A stretch of 60,383 bases of DNA from Armatimonadota bacterium (lineage in GTDB: Bacteria > Armatimonadota > Fimbriimonadia > Fimbriimonadales > GBS-DC): contig JAIMAN010000009.1 in NCBI GenBank assembly GCA_023511915.1, forward strand, positions 1-60,383, given 5' to 3'. A program made the position numbers and the translations under genes. How positions within the stretch are numbered: the first letter of the stretch is position 1; every line of letters starts with the position of its first letter. The notes below the pieces were generated by a model that saw nothing but the letters and a program-made list of their open reading frames with translations, was not told where the DNA came from and did not search any database. Below are positions 16,050 to 24,124 of the stretch, in pieces.

Positions 16050-16850
16050 ATGCCGCTCGATTTTCGCAGTCGCGACGAGGACGGGTTCTCGGTGAAGCGG
16101 TTCCTGAAGACGGTCGGCGCAAGGGTCGCCGTGTTCCTGATTTTCATGGCGGTCGGCTACTACGGGCTGGGACCGCGCATTATGGTTTCCGAGGATGGGC
16201 GCGTGCAGCTGCGCTTGACGCGCGCGCCTGAAGCCAGTGCGCCGCCCCAAGCGACCGCGCCTGAACCCAAACCGATGCCCAAAGTGGCGGTTCAGGAGAA
16301 GCTGCCGCCCGATGTGACGGCGGGCACAGGCGTAATCATCGGCTCGCGCGAGGTCGCCCCGTTCGATTACGAGCGCTATCAGCAGAAACGGCGCGAGCGC
16401 AAGCCTAAGCCTACTGCCCCTGTTGACGAGACGCCCGCCGACGCGCCGCCGCCCCTCGAGGACGAATACTTCGTGCCCGATGACCCTGTAGAATCGCCCG
16501 CGACGGAGCCGCCTGCCGAAACGCCTGACCCAGAGCCGCCCGCGCCGACGCCCACAGAGCCGACCCCGCCGATGGAGCCTGCCGCCCCCTCCCGCACCGA
16601 GACCGAACCGCAGGAGAACGCCCTGTACCGCGTGCAGGTGGGCGTCTACGAAAGCCGCGAGAACGCAAACCAGGTCGTGCAGAGCCTGCTTGCCAGCGGG
16701 TTCGAAGCGAGCATCGTGCCGTTCCAACGCGACGGCAAGACGCTCTACCGCGTGCAGACGCTGGCGACGCGCGACCGCGCCAAAGCCGAGGCGCTCAAGA
16801 ACCAGCTGACAAGCAAGGGCTTCCCCGCGGTCGTCGCGAGAGCGCAGTAG
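16050..16850 (+). CDS. SPOR-domain protein, single-pass membrane
   Basis: 266 residues: a short cytoplasmic start, one transmembrane helix at about 27-45 (VAVFLIFMAVGYYGLG), a long proline/glutamate-rich linker (about 65-195) and a C-terminal SPOR domain (about 198-266, starting ALYRVQVGVYESRENAN and ending with a second RVQTLATR repeat). SPOR domains bind denuded septal peptidoglycan, so the protein probably sits at the division site. The ATG at 16050 is set by GGAGGTCGTT upstream; the frame extends 17 codons further without support. Its stop is four bases from the end of the convergent sigma gene. Confidence 0.85.
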   Translation: MPLDFRSRDEDGFSVKRFLKTVGARVAVFLIFMAVGYYGLGPRIMVSEDGRVQLRLTRAPEASAPPQATAPEPKPMPKVAVQEKLPPDVTAGTGVIIGSREVAPFDYERYQQKRRERKPKPTAPVDETPADAPPPLEDEYFVPDDPVESPATEPPAETPDPEPPAPTPTEPTPPMEPAAPSRTETEPQENALYRVQVGVYESRENANQVVQSLLASGFEASIVPFQRDGKTLYRVQTLATRDRAKAEALKNQLTSKGFPAVVARAQ

Positions 16851-16854
16851 CGGC

Positions 16855-17742
16855 TCACTTCTCGGCGAAGTGTTCGCGTACCAGCGTGCGCAACTTCGTG
16901 AGCGCCTGCTTCTCCAACTGGCGGATGCGCTCGCGGGAGGGGCGCTTCGTCTGTCCTGGCGGAAAGTCGCTCACCTCCATCCCCAAGTGGTGGTAGAGCG
17001 CCCAGCGTTCGCCCGGCGTGAGGTAGCGATTCACGATTTCCAGAATCTCCGAGATCCAGACGCGCTCGATAGCGACCGCTTCGGGGTCTTCCTCTTCGGG
17101 GCTGGCGAGCAGCCCGCCGAGGGGGGTACTCTGGTCGTCGTGCGCCTTGTGTTCCAGCGAGTAGTTCCCGCGAGCATAGCGCGAGAGGCGCGCGACCTTG
17201 CTCACTGGCATCTGCAACTGCGCGGCAATCTGCTCGTCGGTCGGCTCCTTGCCCAACGCCGCCCGCAACTCGTTGCGCGTGCGCTCGATTTTGCGCAGCG
17301 AATCGACGGCGTGGTTCGGCAGGCGGATCATGTTGGTCTGCGCATCGGCGGCGCGCCCCACGCTCTGGCGAATCCAGTGGACGGCGTAGGTGCTGAACCG
17401 CAGCCCGCGATTCACATCGAAGTTGCGTATCGCCTTGATGAGACCAATCGCGCCCTCCTGCACAAGGTCTTCAAGGGGCAAGCCTGGGCGCACATAGCGC
17501 CGCGCGACGCTAATGACCAAGCGCAGGTTCGACTCAATCAGACGGTTCTGGGCGTCCTCGTCGCCTTGCTGCGCCCGCTGGAGCAGCTCCAACTCCTCGT
17601 CGGGAAGCAGTAGCGGACGGCGCAGAATCTCGCCGAACATCGCGTCGATCGCGGTGCCGCTCAGCCCCTGTTCCTGCTCCAACTCCAGCGTGTCTCCGTT
17701 CCAGAACTCCGACTCCGAATAATAATCCACAGAATAGTGCAT
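16855..17742 (-). CDS. RNA polymerase sigma factor, sigma-70 family (RpoD/SigA-like, group 2 type)
   Basis: 295 residues with regions 1.2 to 4. Region 2 (about 63-130) has RRYVRPGLPLEDLVQEGAIG and DVNRGLRFSTYAVHWIRQS, the -10-recognising helix; region 3 follows (about 145-190); region 4 (about 235-290) contains TPGERWALYHHLG and RERIRQLEKQALTKLR, the -35-binding helix-turn-helix. Region 1.1 is absent and the protein is short, which suits an alternative group 2 factor better than the housekeeping one, though a minimal primary sigma cannot be excluded. A sigma-54-type promoter lies just upstream with a predicted 27-base leader. Confidence 0.88.
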   Translation of the reverse strand: MHYSVDYYSESEFWNGDTLELEQEQGLSGTAIDAMFGEILRRPLLLPDEELELLQRAQQGDEDAQNRLIESNLRLVISVARRYVRPGLPLEDLVQEGAIGLIKAIRNFDVNRGLRFSTYAVHWIRQSVGRAADAQTNMIRLPNHAVDSLRKIERTRNELRAALGKEPTDEQIAAQLQMPVSKVARLSRYARGNYSLEHKAHDDQSTPLGGLLASPEEEDPEAVAIERVWISEILEIVNRYLTPGERWALYHHLGMEVSDFPPGQTKRPSRERIRQLEKQALTKLRTLVREHFAEK

Positions 17743-17776
17743 CGCTCTAAAACCCCCGCTGCGTGCTGCATGGGGT

Positions 17777-18085
17777 TTACAGCAACTTTCGTGCCAAATG
17801 GGATGACTTGCTCCCGCGCCTTGGCTCTGAGCCGTCCCACACCGCGCCGAAGTCCAAGCTCACGGTGAACAGCCCGTTCTGCACGGGCACATTCGTTAGG
17901 GTCTGTGTCGCGCCGACTTGACTGCCGCCCGAGACAGCCGTCCACAGGCTGAACTGAAAGTCGTGGCTCGCGTTGACGGGGTTCCCGCTCTGGCGCAGGT
18001 AGCCCTGATAGGTAAACGCGGTACCCTGCGTCCAGACGGACGCATTAAGACCGAAGAAGCCCAGTAATGCGCCAATCGTTCGCAT
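17777..18085 (-). pseudogene. Truncated secreted protein with FTYQGYL N-terminus
   Basis: 102 residues. A signal peptide (MRTIGALLGFFGLNASVW) is followed by FTYQGYLRQSGNPVN, DFQFSLWTAVSGGSQVG and LTNVPVQNGLFTVSLDFG. This is the N-terminal module of larger secreted, often tail-fibre-like or beta-rich proteins, where it normally continues after FGAVWDG into several hundred more residues. Here the last 18 residues are unrelated and run through the sigma-54 promoter, so the gene appears cut off by a deletion. It keeps AGGTGAG before its ATG and a TACAAT box upstream, so a short product may still be made. Confidence 0.6.
17781..17796 (-). promoter_or_regulatory. Sigma-54-type promoter, copy 2, driving the sigma-factor gene
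   Basis: Minus strand TTTGGCACGAAAGTTGCTG is a perfect -24/-12 element. The predicted start is near 17770, 27 bases before the ATG of the sigma gene. It overlaps the last codons of the truncated secreted-protein frame. Confidence 0.75.
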
Positions 18086-18216
18086 GTTCTCACCTGTGCG
18101 ATTGTAGCATAGGGGGTCTTACGAGAGTCTTAAAAAGTCGGCGATGTCGCGGGTCTTTGTTGGAATCTGGGTGAATTACTGGGCTGATTCGGGGTTTTCG
18201 ATGCTTTAGTGGGGAC

Positions 18217-18245
18217 ATCGGGGGCGCGGTCGCCGCGCCCCCGAT
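18217..18245 (-). terminator. Hairpin behind the ceramidase gene
   Basis: A perfect 13-bp stem ATCGGGGGCGCGG / CCGCGCCCCCGAT with a 3-base loop, six bases after the end of the minus-strand ceramidase gene. No T-run follows, so it may act as a Rho-independent-like pause site or mRNA 3' end stabiliser. The 18086-18216 interval holds nothing else I recognise. Confidence 0.55.
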
Positions 18246-18250
18246 TATGC

Positions 18251-19840
18251 TCACTCAAACACAAACAGCAGGTACTGCGCAATGCCGATGTCGCCTTCAA
18301 TCTGCAGTTCGCCTGTGTTGTAGGCGTCCAGGGGGTCGCGCTTGCCTGTAATAATCGCGACGAAGACCTGCGCAGGCGCTTTGATTGTCACGGCTGCCTC
18401 GGAGGGACTGCCCTCGCGGCTGAGGGTCGCCTTGCCGTCCGCGATGCGCAGATAAAACTCGCCCGCGCCCTCCAGCACCAAGCGGTAGGTCGCCTTGAAG
18501 TTGCCCGCGCGGTCAGGGCGAAACCGCTGCAGGTACTTCTCCAGCTCCTGCTCTACAGGCGACTTCTCGGCGGGCGCAGCGGCGACGGGAGTCATCGTGC
18601 GCGGGGTCAACCGCGCCATCATCTGACGCGCCGCCTGCACCATCTCGTGCCCAATCTCCGAACCGACCGACATGCTGCGCTCGTAGCTATAGATGTCCAG
18701 ATAGTAGTCTGGCGGGGCGAGGATGTAGCCCAGCTCGTCGTTTGCCAGCCCAAACAGGAACACGGGGTCGCCGAACATCGCAAACCGCCGTTTTAGAAAG
18801 ATGCCAATATTGGGCTGCACCTCGCCAGGCATCGTGAACATCACAGCGTCGCCCAAGCGAATAAGGTGCGACTCGGTGGTTACCTTGCCGTCCGCTAACG
18901 AGGGACCCGTGGGGATAACACCTGCCGCCAGCGCGCGTTTGAAGTTCTCGTTTTCCAGCGGCACAGTGTAGGTCATCTCAATATGTTGCAGCGTGACGGA
19001 GTCGGTGAATGCCGCTTTAGCGATGGCTTCCAGTGCGCGGTTGGCGATGGTCGTGCCGAATCGCTCGGCGCGCGCCCAGTCGCGTCCTTTGGGGGCGTTC
19101 GGGTCGCCAGGCGCAGGTGAAATCATCCCGCCCAGCGCGCCGTTCGCGAAAATCGCCACTCCGCCCACCGCGCGCTCCACCGTCTGGTAGTACCAGTGGC
19201 AGAAGTCGCTGGTCAGCTGGTCGTTGTTCAGCACCTCGGGATGGCAGGCGAAGTTGGTCAGCGTGGCGATGACCTTGCCGTCCGCCTTGCTGCGGAACTG
19301 CATCACCGCCGCTTCGGTGTCCAGAATCTGCTCGATGCGGTAGTTTTTGGCGACGCCTTCGATAGTGGTCTTCGCAAAGCCCACAAGCGCGGGTTGGAGT
19401 TTACTCGCTGCCTCGTCGACGGTCTTCGCAACGGTCTCGATGACGAAGTTCATATACTCGTTGTCGCGTCCCGACTGTGTGGGGGTCGGTCCCCACAGCC
19501 CGATGGTGTCGGGCGCGGAATGCACATGCGTACATAGCACCATCACGCGGTTGGGGGGCACGGATTTGACTTGCTGGCGGATGCGTTGCACATCATCGCG
19601 CAGCAGCCCCAGCAGGTCGCACACGACGATGGCGATTCGCTCGTTGCCCACCTGCACCACAAGGGCGCGCGCCCAAATATCGTCGTGGACGCCGCCGGTG
19701 TTCGGGCGGTTCGATGCGTAGCCCGCCAGGAACACCTGCTTGGTAGGGGTAATCTTGTTGGCAGCTGCGCCCGCTTGCAGCCCTTGCGCCCAACTTGCAA
19801 GCAGCAGAACCAGACTCAGCGTCGTTGCTAATAGCCGCAT
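18251..19840 (-). CDS. Secreted neutral ceramidase-like protein with C-terminal SCP2 domain
   Basis: 529 residues. Signal peptide at 1-22 (LLATTLSLVLLLASWAQG). Residues about 25-410 resemble the neutral/alkaline ceramidase-like family found in many Planctomycetes and Armatimonadota: LAGYASNRP, WARALVVQVG, CDLLGL, THVHSAPDTIGLWG (the HxH zinc-site region), CHPEVL and NGALGGMISP. From about 425 to the end is an SCP2 sterol-carrier-type domain (LRIADGKATLSREGSP, then GELQIEGDIGIAQYL). Together these suggest a secreted lipid amidase that binds its lipid. The start is the second ATG, 9 bases from AGGAGG. A two-part promoter motif lies at 19870-19893. Confidence 0.75.
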   Translation of the reverse strand: MRLLATTLSLVLLLASWAQGLQAGAAANKITPTKQVFLAGYASNRPNTGGVHDDIWARALVVQVGNERIAIVVCDLLGLLRDDVQRIRQQVKSVPPNRVMVLCTHVHSAPDTIGLWGPTPTQSGRDNEYMNFVIETVAKTVDEAASKLQPALVGFAKTTIEGVAKNYRIEQILDTEAAVMQFRSKADGKVIATLTNFACHPEVLNNDQLTSDFCHWYYQTVERAVGGVAIFANGALGGMISPAPGDPNAPKGRDWARAERFGTTIANRALEAIAKAAFTDSVTLQHIEMTYTVPLENENFKRALAAGVIPTGPSLADGKVTTESHLIRLGDAVMFTMPGEVQPNIGIFLKRRFAMFGDPVFLFGLANDELGYILAPPDYYLDIYSYERSMSVGSEIGHEMVQAARQMMARLTPRTMTPVAAAPAEKSPVEQELEKYLQRFRPDRAGNFKATYRLVLEGAGEFYLRIADGKATLSREGSPSEAAVTIKAPAQVFVAIITGKRDPLDAYNTGELQIEGDIGIAQYLLFVFE

Positions 19841-19869
19841 AGACATTCACCTCCTGTGCCGATAGGTTG

Positions 19870-19893
19870 TTCGGTACAGGAGGTGTGATTCCT
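19870..19893 (-). promoter_or_regulatory. Two-part AGGAA-N15-CGAA motif, ceramidase copy
   Basis: GCAGGAATCA then, after exactly 15 bases from AGGAA, CGAAC; 29 bases before the start codon and before its AGGAGG. Lies in the gap behind the anti-sigma gene. Confidence 0.6.
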
Positions 19894-19908
19894 GCTATCG
19901 CCTTGGCG

Positions 19909-20811
19909 TTATCGGCTCACGACGCGCCAGAAGTCGCCGTGCCGCTTGACGGTGTAGTTCGAGCCGATGAGGAGCTTCTGCAGCGCGTCTTCGAGCGTGG
20001 CGTCCTGCACATCCAGCACGACCAGCGGCTCCGCGCCGTTGGGCGCCCACTCGATAGGCGTCTGGTACGCGCTGGCGAGTTGGCGCAGCGCGTCGCCGAG
20101 TTTCGCTTGCAGGCGCAGGCTCGCCAGCTTCGCCGGCGGGTAGCCCGCAGGCACATACAGCACGCGCGACTGCCCCTCCAGCGTCCAACGCAGGGTCAGC
20201 ACGCGCTCGCCCGAAGTGTGCAGCAGCGTCTGCAGCGGGATTTCGACGGTCTTGCCAGGCAGCAGCCGTCCGCTCCAGACCACGATTGGCTCGGTCTTGG
20301 CGTCGCCTTCGGGCGCGTAGCGCAGTTCGGCGGTCGCCTCGCGGTTCATGCGCGCCTCCAGCACGGGCACACGCACGCCGTCGGCGGTGGCGCGGTACTC
20401 CAGAAACACGCCTGCCTGCACGGGCTGCGGCGTCTGTACGGGTGGGTTCGGCTTTGCGCCGAAGCCGAATGCGGCTTGCACGCCGTCCGATTGCGCTGCG
20501 AAAAAGCCCATGATGAACAGTCCCGCTGCCACTGCCGCCGCGCCTGCCCAGCGCCAGAGGGCGATGCGCCCCTGCGCCTCACGCGCGCGCGTGTTCGCCC
20601 GCACATGGGTCATAATCCGCGCGTGCAAATCGGCAGGCGGCGCAACTTCGGGCATCGTGCGCAGCCCGCGCCAAATCGCTTGCACAAACTGCAACTCGCG
20701 CTGGCACGCCGCGCACCCGCGCAGGTGCGCCTCGACGCGCTCGCGCATCGCTTCGCTCAAAGACCCCTCGCAATAGTCGTTCAGCAGGCTCTTCACCTGT
20801 TCACAGCGCAT
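19909..20811 (-). CDS. Membrane anti-sigma factor: zinc finger, TM helix, STN-like C-terminus
   Basis: 300 residues. The N-terminus holds an anti-sigma zinc-finger domain: C3 region plus HLRGCAAC (HxxxCxxC, about 29-36), which clamps ECF sigma factors. One transmembrane helix at about 86-106. The periplasmic part ends in about 75 residues (LGDALRQLASAYQTPIEWAP, then VLDVQDATLEDALQKLL) resembling the STN domain found at the N-terminus of secretins and TonB receptors, an unusual sensor for this family. The start lies inside the last codons of the ECF sigma gene (11-base overlap) with AGGAGG upstream, so the pair is translationally coupled. Confidence 0.85.
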   Translation of the reverse strand: MRCEQVKSLLNDYCEGSLSEAMRERVEAHLRGCAACQRELQFVQAIWRGLRTMPEVAPPADLHARIMTHVRANTRAREAQGRIALWRWAGAAAVAAGLFIMGFFAAQSDGVQAAFGFGAKPNPPVQTPQPVQAGVFLEYRATADGVRVPVLEARMNREATAELRYAPEGDAKTEPIVVWSGRLLPGKTVEIPLQTLLHTSGERVLTLRWTLEGQSRVLYVPAGYPPAKLASLRLQAKLGDALRQLASAYQTPIEWAPNGAEPLVVLDVQDATLEDALQKLLIGSNYTVKRHGDFWRVVSR

Positions 20812-21445
20812 CGCTCGCCTCCTGTGGCACTCCAGTCGTAGGACTCTCCTCCACGCCAAAAAGTTCCCGATACGGCTCCAGCAGTTGGCGCAGGGCGTTG
20901 CGGGCGCGATTGAGACGCGACTTAATCGTGCCCAGCGGCAGCCCCAGAATCTGCGCAATCTCCTCGTAGGGACGCTCTTCGATGTGGAACAGCACGACCA
21001 TCACGCGCTGGTATTCGGGCAGCTGCTGGATGGCTTCCATCAGCACGCGCTTCTGCTCCTGTTGCAGGGCGTGCCCCATAATGTCCACGCTCTCGTCTTC
21101 AATCGGCAGCTCGTAGGGTTCGTCGTCATCGTCGGTGGGCATCTCCAGCGGTAGGTGCTGGTGGCGCGCCTCACGCTTGCGAAAATCGAAAAACACATTG
21201 CTCACCACGCGATACAGCCAAGTCGAAAGTTGCGCGTCGCCGCGAAAGCGTTTCAGCGAGTTATACATCCGCAGGAACGCTTCGGCGGCGACATCGGCGG
21301 CGTCGTCGGGGTTGTTCGTCAGGCGGTAGGCAAGTTGGTACACTTTCTGCTCGTAGCGGCGCACCAGCAGGTCGAACGCGAACTCGTCGCCTTCCTTGAA
21401 ACGTTCGATCAGCACCTCGTCGCTGCTATAGTCGTAGATGCTCAT
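20801..21445 (-). CDS. ECF RNA polymerase sigma factor (sigma-E-like)
   Basis: 214 residues. Region 2 (about 12-80) contains FDLLVRRYEQKVYQLAYRLT, DAADVAAEAFLRMY and STWLYRVVSNVFFD; region 4 (about 140-195) contains LPEYQRVMVVLFHIEE, PYEEIAQILGLPLGTIKSR and RARNALR. An acidic linker joins them. Overlap with the zinc-finger anti-sigma gene shows a classic sigma/anti-sigma pair. The frame is open well upstream through the DUF4446 gene in another frame, but homology starts at the ATG at 21445. The AGGAA-N15-CGAA promoter-like motif found before several genes here is a candidate target (inference). Confidence 0.9.
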   Translation of the reverse strand: MSIYDYSSDEVLIERFKEGDEFAFDLLVRRYEQKVYQLAYRLTNNPDDAADVAAEAFLRMYNSLKRFRGDAQLSTWLYRVVSNVFFDFRKREARHQHLPLEMPTDDDDEPYELPIEDESVDIMGHALQQEQKRVLMEAIQQLPEYQRVMVVLFHIEERPYEEIAQILGLPLGTIKSRLNRARNALRQLLEPYRELFGVEESPTTGVPQEASDAL

Positions 21446-21468
21446 GCCCTCCGCCTGTTGCGCCCGCG

Positions 21469-21969
21469 CTACTTGGATAGACTCGCCTCGCGCAGCGCGT
21501 GTTGCTCCTCGTCGGACAGCCCGATGCTGGAGGCGCGGTTCTGAATCGGCTTGGCGTAGACGCGCATCTCGTGGCGGCTGTGGATGCCGCTGATTACAAC
21601 GCCGTCGCCATGCTCGTTCAGCACTGCCAGCGCGAAGCTCTGCTGCCCGCCGATGTCGGGGAAGGCGTCGTAGCGCACCAGCCCGACCCGCTGTAGGCAG
21701 CGATTCGTTTGACTCTGCAACTGTTCCAGATGGTTCCCGTGCGCTTTGAGGGTCTCTTCCATCAGCGACACGCGGCGCAAGGTCTCGTACAGGGTATGCT
21801 CCAGCGAGCCGCCCTCCGAGTGTTGCATCAGTTGCTTCCAGCGGCGCATGAACGCGCCCCAGCGCAGTGCCTGCACCAGGTTCCATACCGCCAGCGCCGC
21901 CACAGCGACCAGTAGCCCGACGGTCGTCTGCGGTTGCTGCGCCCACTCCACGATTGCTTGCCAACTCAT
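21469..21969 (-). CDS. DUF4446 family protein
   Basis: 166 residues: one N-terminal membrane helix (about 17-35), a coiled segment (about 60-90) and a conserved C-terminal block with QRVGLVRYDAFPDIGGQQSF, LAVLNEHGDGVVISGIHSR and RVYAKPI, the DUF4446 signature. Function is unknown; in Firmicutes it often lies near chromosome-segregation genes, and here scpA starts 45 bases away on the opposite strand. It is first in a minus-strand unit with the ECF sigma and anti-sigma genes. A TACAAT box lies about 12 bases before the ATG. Confidence 0.85.
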   Translation of the reverse strand: MSWQAIVEWAQQPQTTVGLLVAVAALAVWNLVQALRWGAFMRRWKQLMQHSEGGSLEHTLYETLRRVSLMEETLKAHGNHLEQLQSQTNRCLQRVGLVRYDAFPDIGGQQSFALAVLNEHGDGVVISGIHSRHEMRVYAKPIQNRASSIGLSDEEQHALREASLSK

Positions 21970-21999
21970 ACGATGTCGGCAATTGTACCTGTCCGAAGG

Positions 22000-22005
22000 T
22001 ATACT
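22000..22005 (+). promoter_or_regulatory. -10 box TATACT, leaderless-type promoter of scpA
   Basis: TATACT 9 bases before the scpA ATG with no ribosome binding site. Confidence 0.5.
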
Positions 22006-22014
22006 TGCACTTCG

Positions 22015-22758
22015 ATGCGTCGGTTCCACATCGGCTCGCCCGAATGGTCGCCCCCGCGCGTGCCGTTGCAGCTGCCGTTGGGCTTCGGCTCGCTGGGCTG
22101 GCTGGCGCACCTGATTCGCAAGCACAAGCTCGACCTGACGGAGGTAGACCTTGCGCCTGTCGCGCAGGCGTGCTACGACTACTGGCGCGAAGTGGGCGAC
22201 ATGGACGAGGCGGGCGACGCGCTGGCGACGCTGGCGTACCTAACGGAGCGCAAAGCGCAGCGGCTGCTCGCGCCCGACCCCGAACCCGAACCTGACGACG
22301 CAGCGGACGAATGGCTTGCACCGACGCGCCTGCCCGACGCCTACCTGCGCGCGGCGGAGCAGCTGCGCCAGCGCGAGGGCGCGCGGATGCAGCTCTTCTT
22401 TCGCGGCGGCGCGGTAGACCCCCGCGACTACGAACTGCCCCCCGAATTCGGCGCGGAGCTGCCCGACCAGCTCTGGCTCGCCTTCAAACGCCTGCTGGAG
22501 CAGCGCATGCCCCTGCCCGACGCGATTCCGCACCGCCGCTACTTCTCGCTGCACGCGCGGATGATCGAGATTCGCGAGCGGCTGCAGGGCGCGGCGCAGC
22601 CCCTGCCGTTCGACGCGCTTGCCGAAGACGCGCTCGATGTGCTGGACTTGCTGGTCTCGTTTCTGGCGATGCTGGAGCTGTGGCGTCTGGGGCATATCGC
22701 GGTGCGTTTGGATGAGGACGGGTGCGTGTGGCTGAGTGCGGAAGTGAGTGGCGGGTGA
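22015..22758 (+). CDS. scpA: Segregation and condensation protein A
   Basis: Kleisin subunit that bridges the SMC dimer in the bacterial condensin complex with ScpB. 247 residues. The N-terminal SMC-neck-binding helices are recognisable (FGSLGWLAHLIRKHKLDLTEVDLAPVAQA, written here in part: LIRKHKLDLTEVDLAPV), followed by LATLAYLTERKAQRLL and a C-terminal winged-helix with VLDLLVSFLAMLELWRLG. Length is normal. No scpB or smc is present in the window, unlike the common scpA-scpB arrangement. The downstream 150 bases before the protease gene hold nothing I recognise. Confidence 0.88.
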   Translation: MRRFHIGSPEWSPPRVPLQLPLGFGSLGWLAHLIRKHKLDLTEVDLAPVAQACYDYWREVGDMDEAGDALATLAYLTERKAQRLLAPDPEPEPDDAADEWLAPTRLPDAYLRAAEQLRQREGARMQLFFRGGAVDPRDYELPPEFGAELPDQLWLAFKRLLEQRMPLPDAIPHRRYFSLHARMIEIRERLQGAAQPLPFDALAEDALDVLDLLVSFLAMLELWRLGHIAVRLDEDGCVWLSAEVSGG

Positions 22759-22916
22759 GGCAAAAGCCACTCCGCGCCCAATTCTGGCAAACCTGCGTGC
22801 GGCTCAGCGGCGTGAATGTGGTAAAACGCTGTTGGCTATAGGGGGTGCGAGGTGAATCGGATGATGTGATTCTCAGACCACTTTATGACATAACCCTTTC
22901 GAGTGGGAGGAACGAT

Positions 22917-23540
22917 ATGAGGATTCGGGCAATAGCAGTGCTGATGGTGGCGTCCCTTTGGGCGCAACTGGGGGCACAGTCGGACTGGACAACTGTTGCT
23001 CAGCGCACGAAAAGCAGCGTTGTTAAGATTATCGCGCGTACTTCAGATGGCGAGGCGACAGGCACAGGGTTCGCGGTATCCGCCGACGGCAAGATTGCCA
23101 CGAACTACCATGTGATTGAAGGCGCATCCAGGATTTTCGTCAAGCTGCCTAACGGCAGAACGGTAGGTGTGCAGCGCGTTATCGCTTCCGACAAGCGCGT
23201 GGACTTGGCGATTCTGCAAGTACGAGGCGTCTCGTTGCGCCCCCTGCCGCTGGGCGATAGCAGCGCGGTCAAAGTCGGTCAGGAAGTGTGTGTGATGGGG
23301 TCGCCGCTGGGCTTGGAGCAGTCCTTCAGCACAGGTGTCGTTAGCGCAAAGCGCGTTCTGGGCGGCTTCGAGTGGGTTCAATTCACCGCGCCGATTTCGC
23401 CAGGCAATAGCGGCTCGCCCGTGATGACCCGCTCGGGCAGGGTTATCGGTGTAGCGACCTTCGGGTATGAGAAAGGACAAAATCTCAACTTTGCCGCATC
23501 CGTCAAGTACCTGAATGCTACTGAACCGACAGCCGATTAG
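22917..23540 (+). CDS. Trypsin-like serine protease (S1C, HtrA-like core), truncated
   Basis: 207 residues with a signal peptide (AIAVLMVASLWAQLGAQ, about 4-21). The catalytic triad is visible: His in ATNYHVIEG (about 63), Asp in RVDLAILQV (about 96) and Ser in SPGNSGSPVM (about 169). It lacks the PDZ domains of HtrA. GGGAGG 6 bases upstream sets the ATG. The frame ends soon after the protease fold (ASVKYLNA), but a one-base shift continues with a Pro/Gln/Ser linker and a beta-helix region. The gene was therefore probably a longer protease/beta-helix protein that has lost its tail; the protease part may still work. Confidence 0.75.
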   Translation: MRIRAIAVLMVASLWAQLGAQSDWTTVAQRTKSSVVKIIARTSDGEATGTGFAVSADGKIATNYHVIEGASRIFVKLPNGRTVGVQRVIASDKRVDLAILQVRGVSLRPLPLGDSSAVKVGQEVCVMGSPLGLEQSFSTGVVSAKRVLGGFEWVQFTAPISPGNSGSPVMTRSGRVIGVATFGYEKGQNLNFAASVKYLNATEPTAD

Positions 23541-24085
23541 ACCAGAGCGTCCCTCTGCACAACCGCCTCAAGCATCGTCTGCGCCTCAAGAGCCGCCTTC
23601 CAGCCTGCTGGTCACAAATGCAGAGGAGCTGGTGCAAGCAATTAAAGAAATCAAGGAGGTGGTGAGATTACATTAGAGCCTGGTGAATACCGACTACGCA
23701 AGCCTCTCGTGATTCAGAAGTCGCTCACCATTTCAGGCGCTGGATCTGAGGAAACCATGATAGTCTTCGAGGGCGGGGCTATTTTCACTGAAGGGCGCGG
23801 CAAGTGCGGCGGAATCAAATTTTCTCGCGAAGGCATGCTTTCTATTCGTGATGTGAGTGTGCGATACGGCGGAGCCGAATCGGGGTGCGCTGTGATAGAG
23901 GCAGATAGTGGAGATCTGCGACGGGAATTGGGCTTTTCGGCAGTGTGCAGGGTGAGGTTGAGGGAAACCGATGTGTCAATAACAGCGACTGCGGAATCTA
24001 TGTCCATGAGCGCAGTGTGAAAGCCGTGCTGCGAAACAATACGGTGTATGGCAATCTGCGAGACATCTACGACCCGCGTCGGTAG
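23515..24085 (+). pseudogene. Frameshifted right-handed beta-helix tail of the serine protease gene
   Basis: Three reading frames carry one continuous protein remnant. 23515-23676 encodes a linker (NRQPIRPERPSAQPPQ) and LVTNAEELVQAIKEIKE. One frame on, from about 23664, EITLEPGEYRLRKPLVIQ and SLTISGAGSEETMIVFEG form the start of a pectate-lyase-like/NosD-type beta-helix. From about 23910 a further frame gives VNNSDCGIYVHERSVKAVLR and NNTVYGNLRDIYDPRR, ending at 24085. Single-base losses at about 23517, 23660 and 23915 explain the shifts. This interval has no intact gene. Confidence 0.75.
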
Positions 24086-24124
24086 CGGTGGAGTCGCGGG
24101 ACACGGGCGTGCGCCTGTAGCGTA

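Noticed and set aside
16855-17742. Calling the sigma factor the housekeeping RpoD
   Set aside because: It lacks region 1.1, is only 295 residues and has a sigma-54-type promoter; an alternative factor is more likely, though not proven.
15989-17796. Reading the two 16-base identical sequences only as a dispersed repeat
   Set aside because: Both match the sigma-54 consensus exactly, so shared function explains them better; yet one such identity alone could arise by chance in 60 kb.
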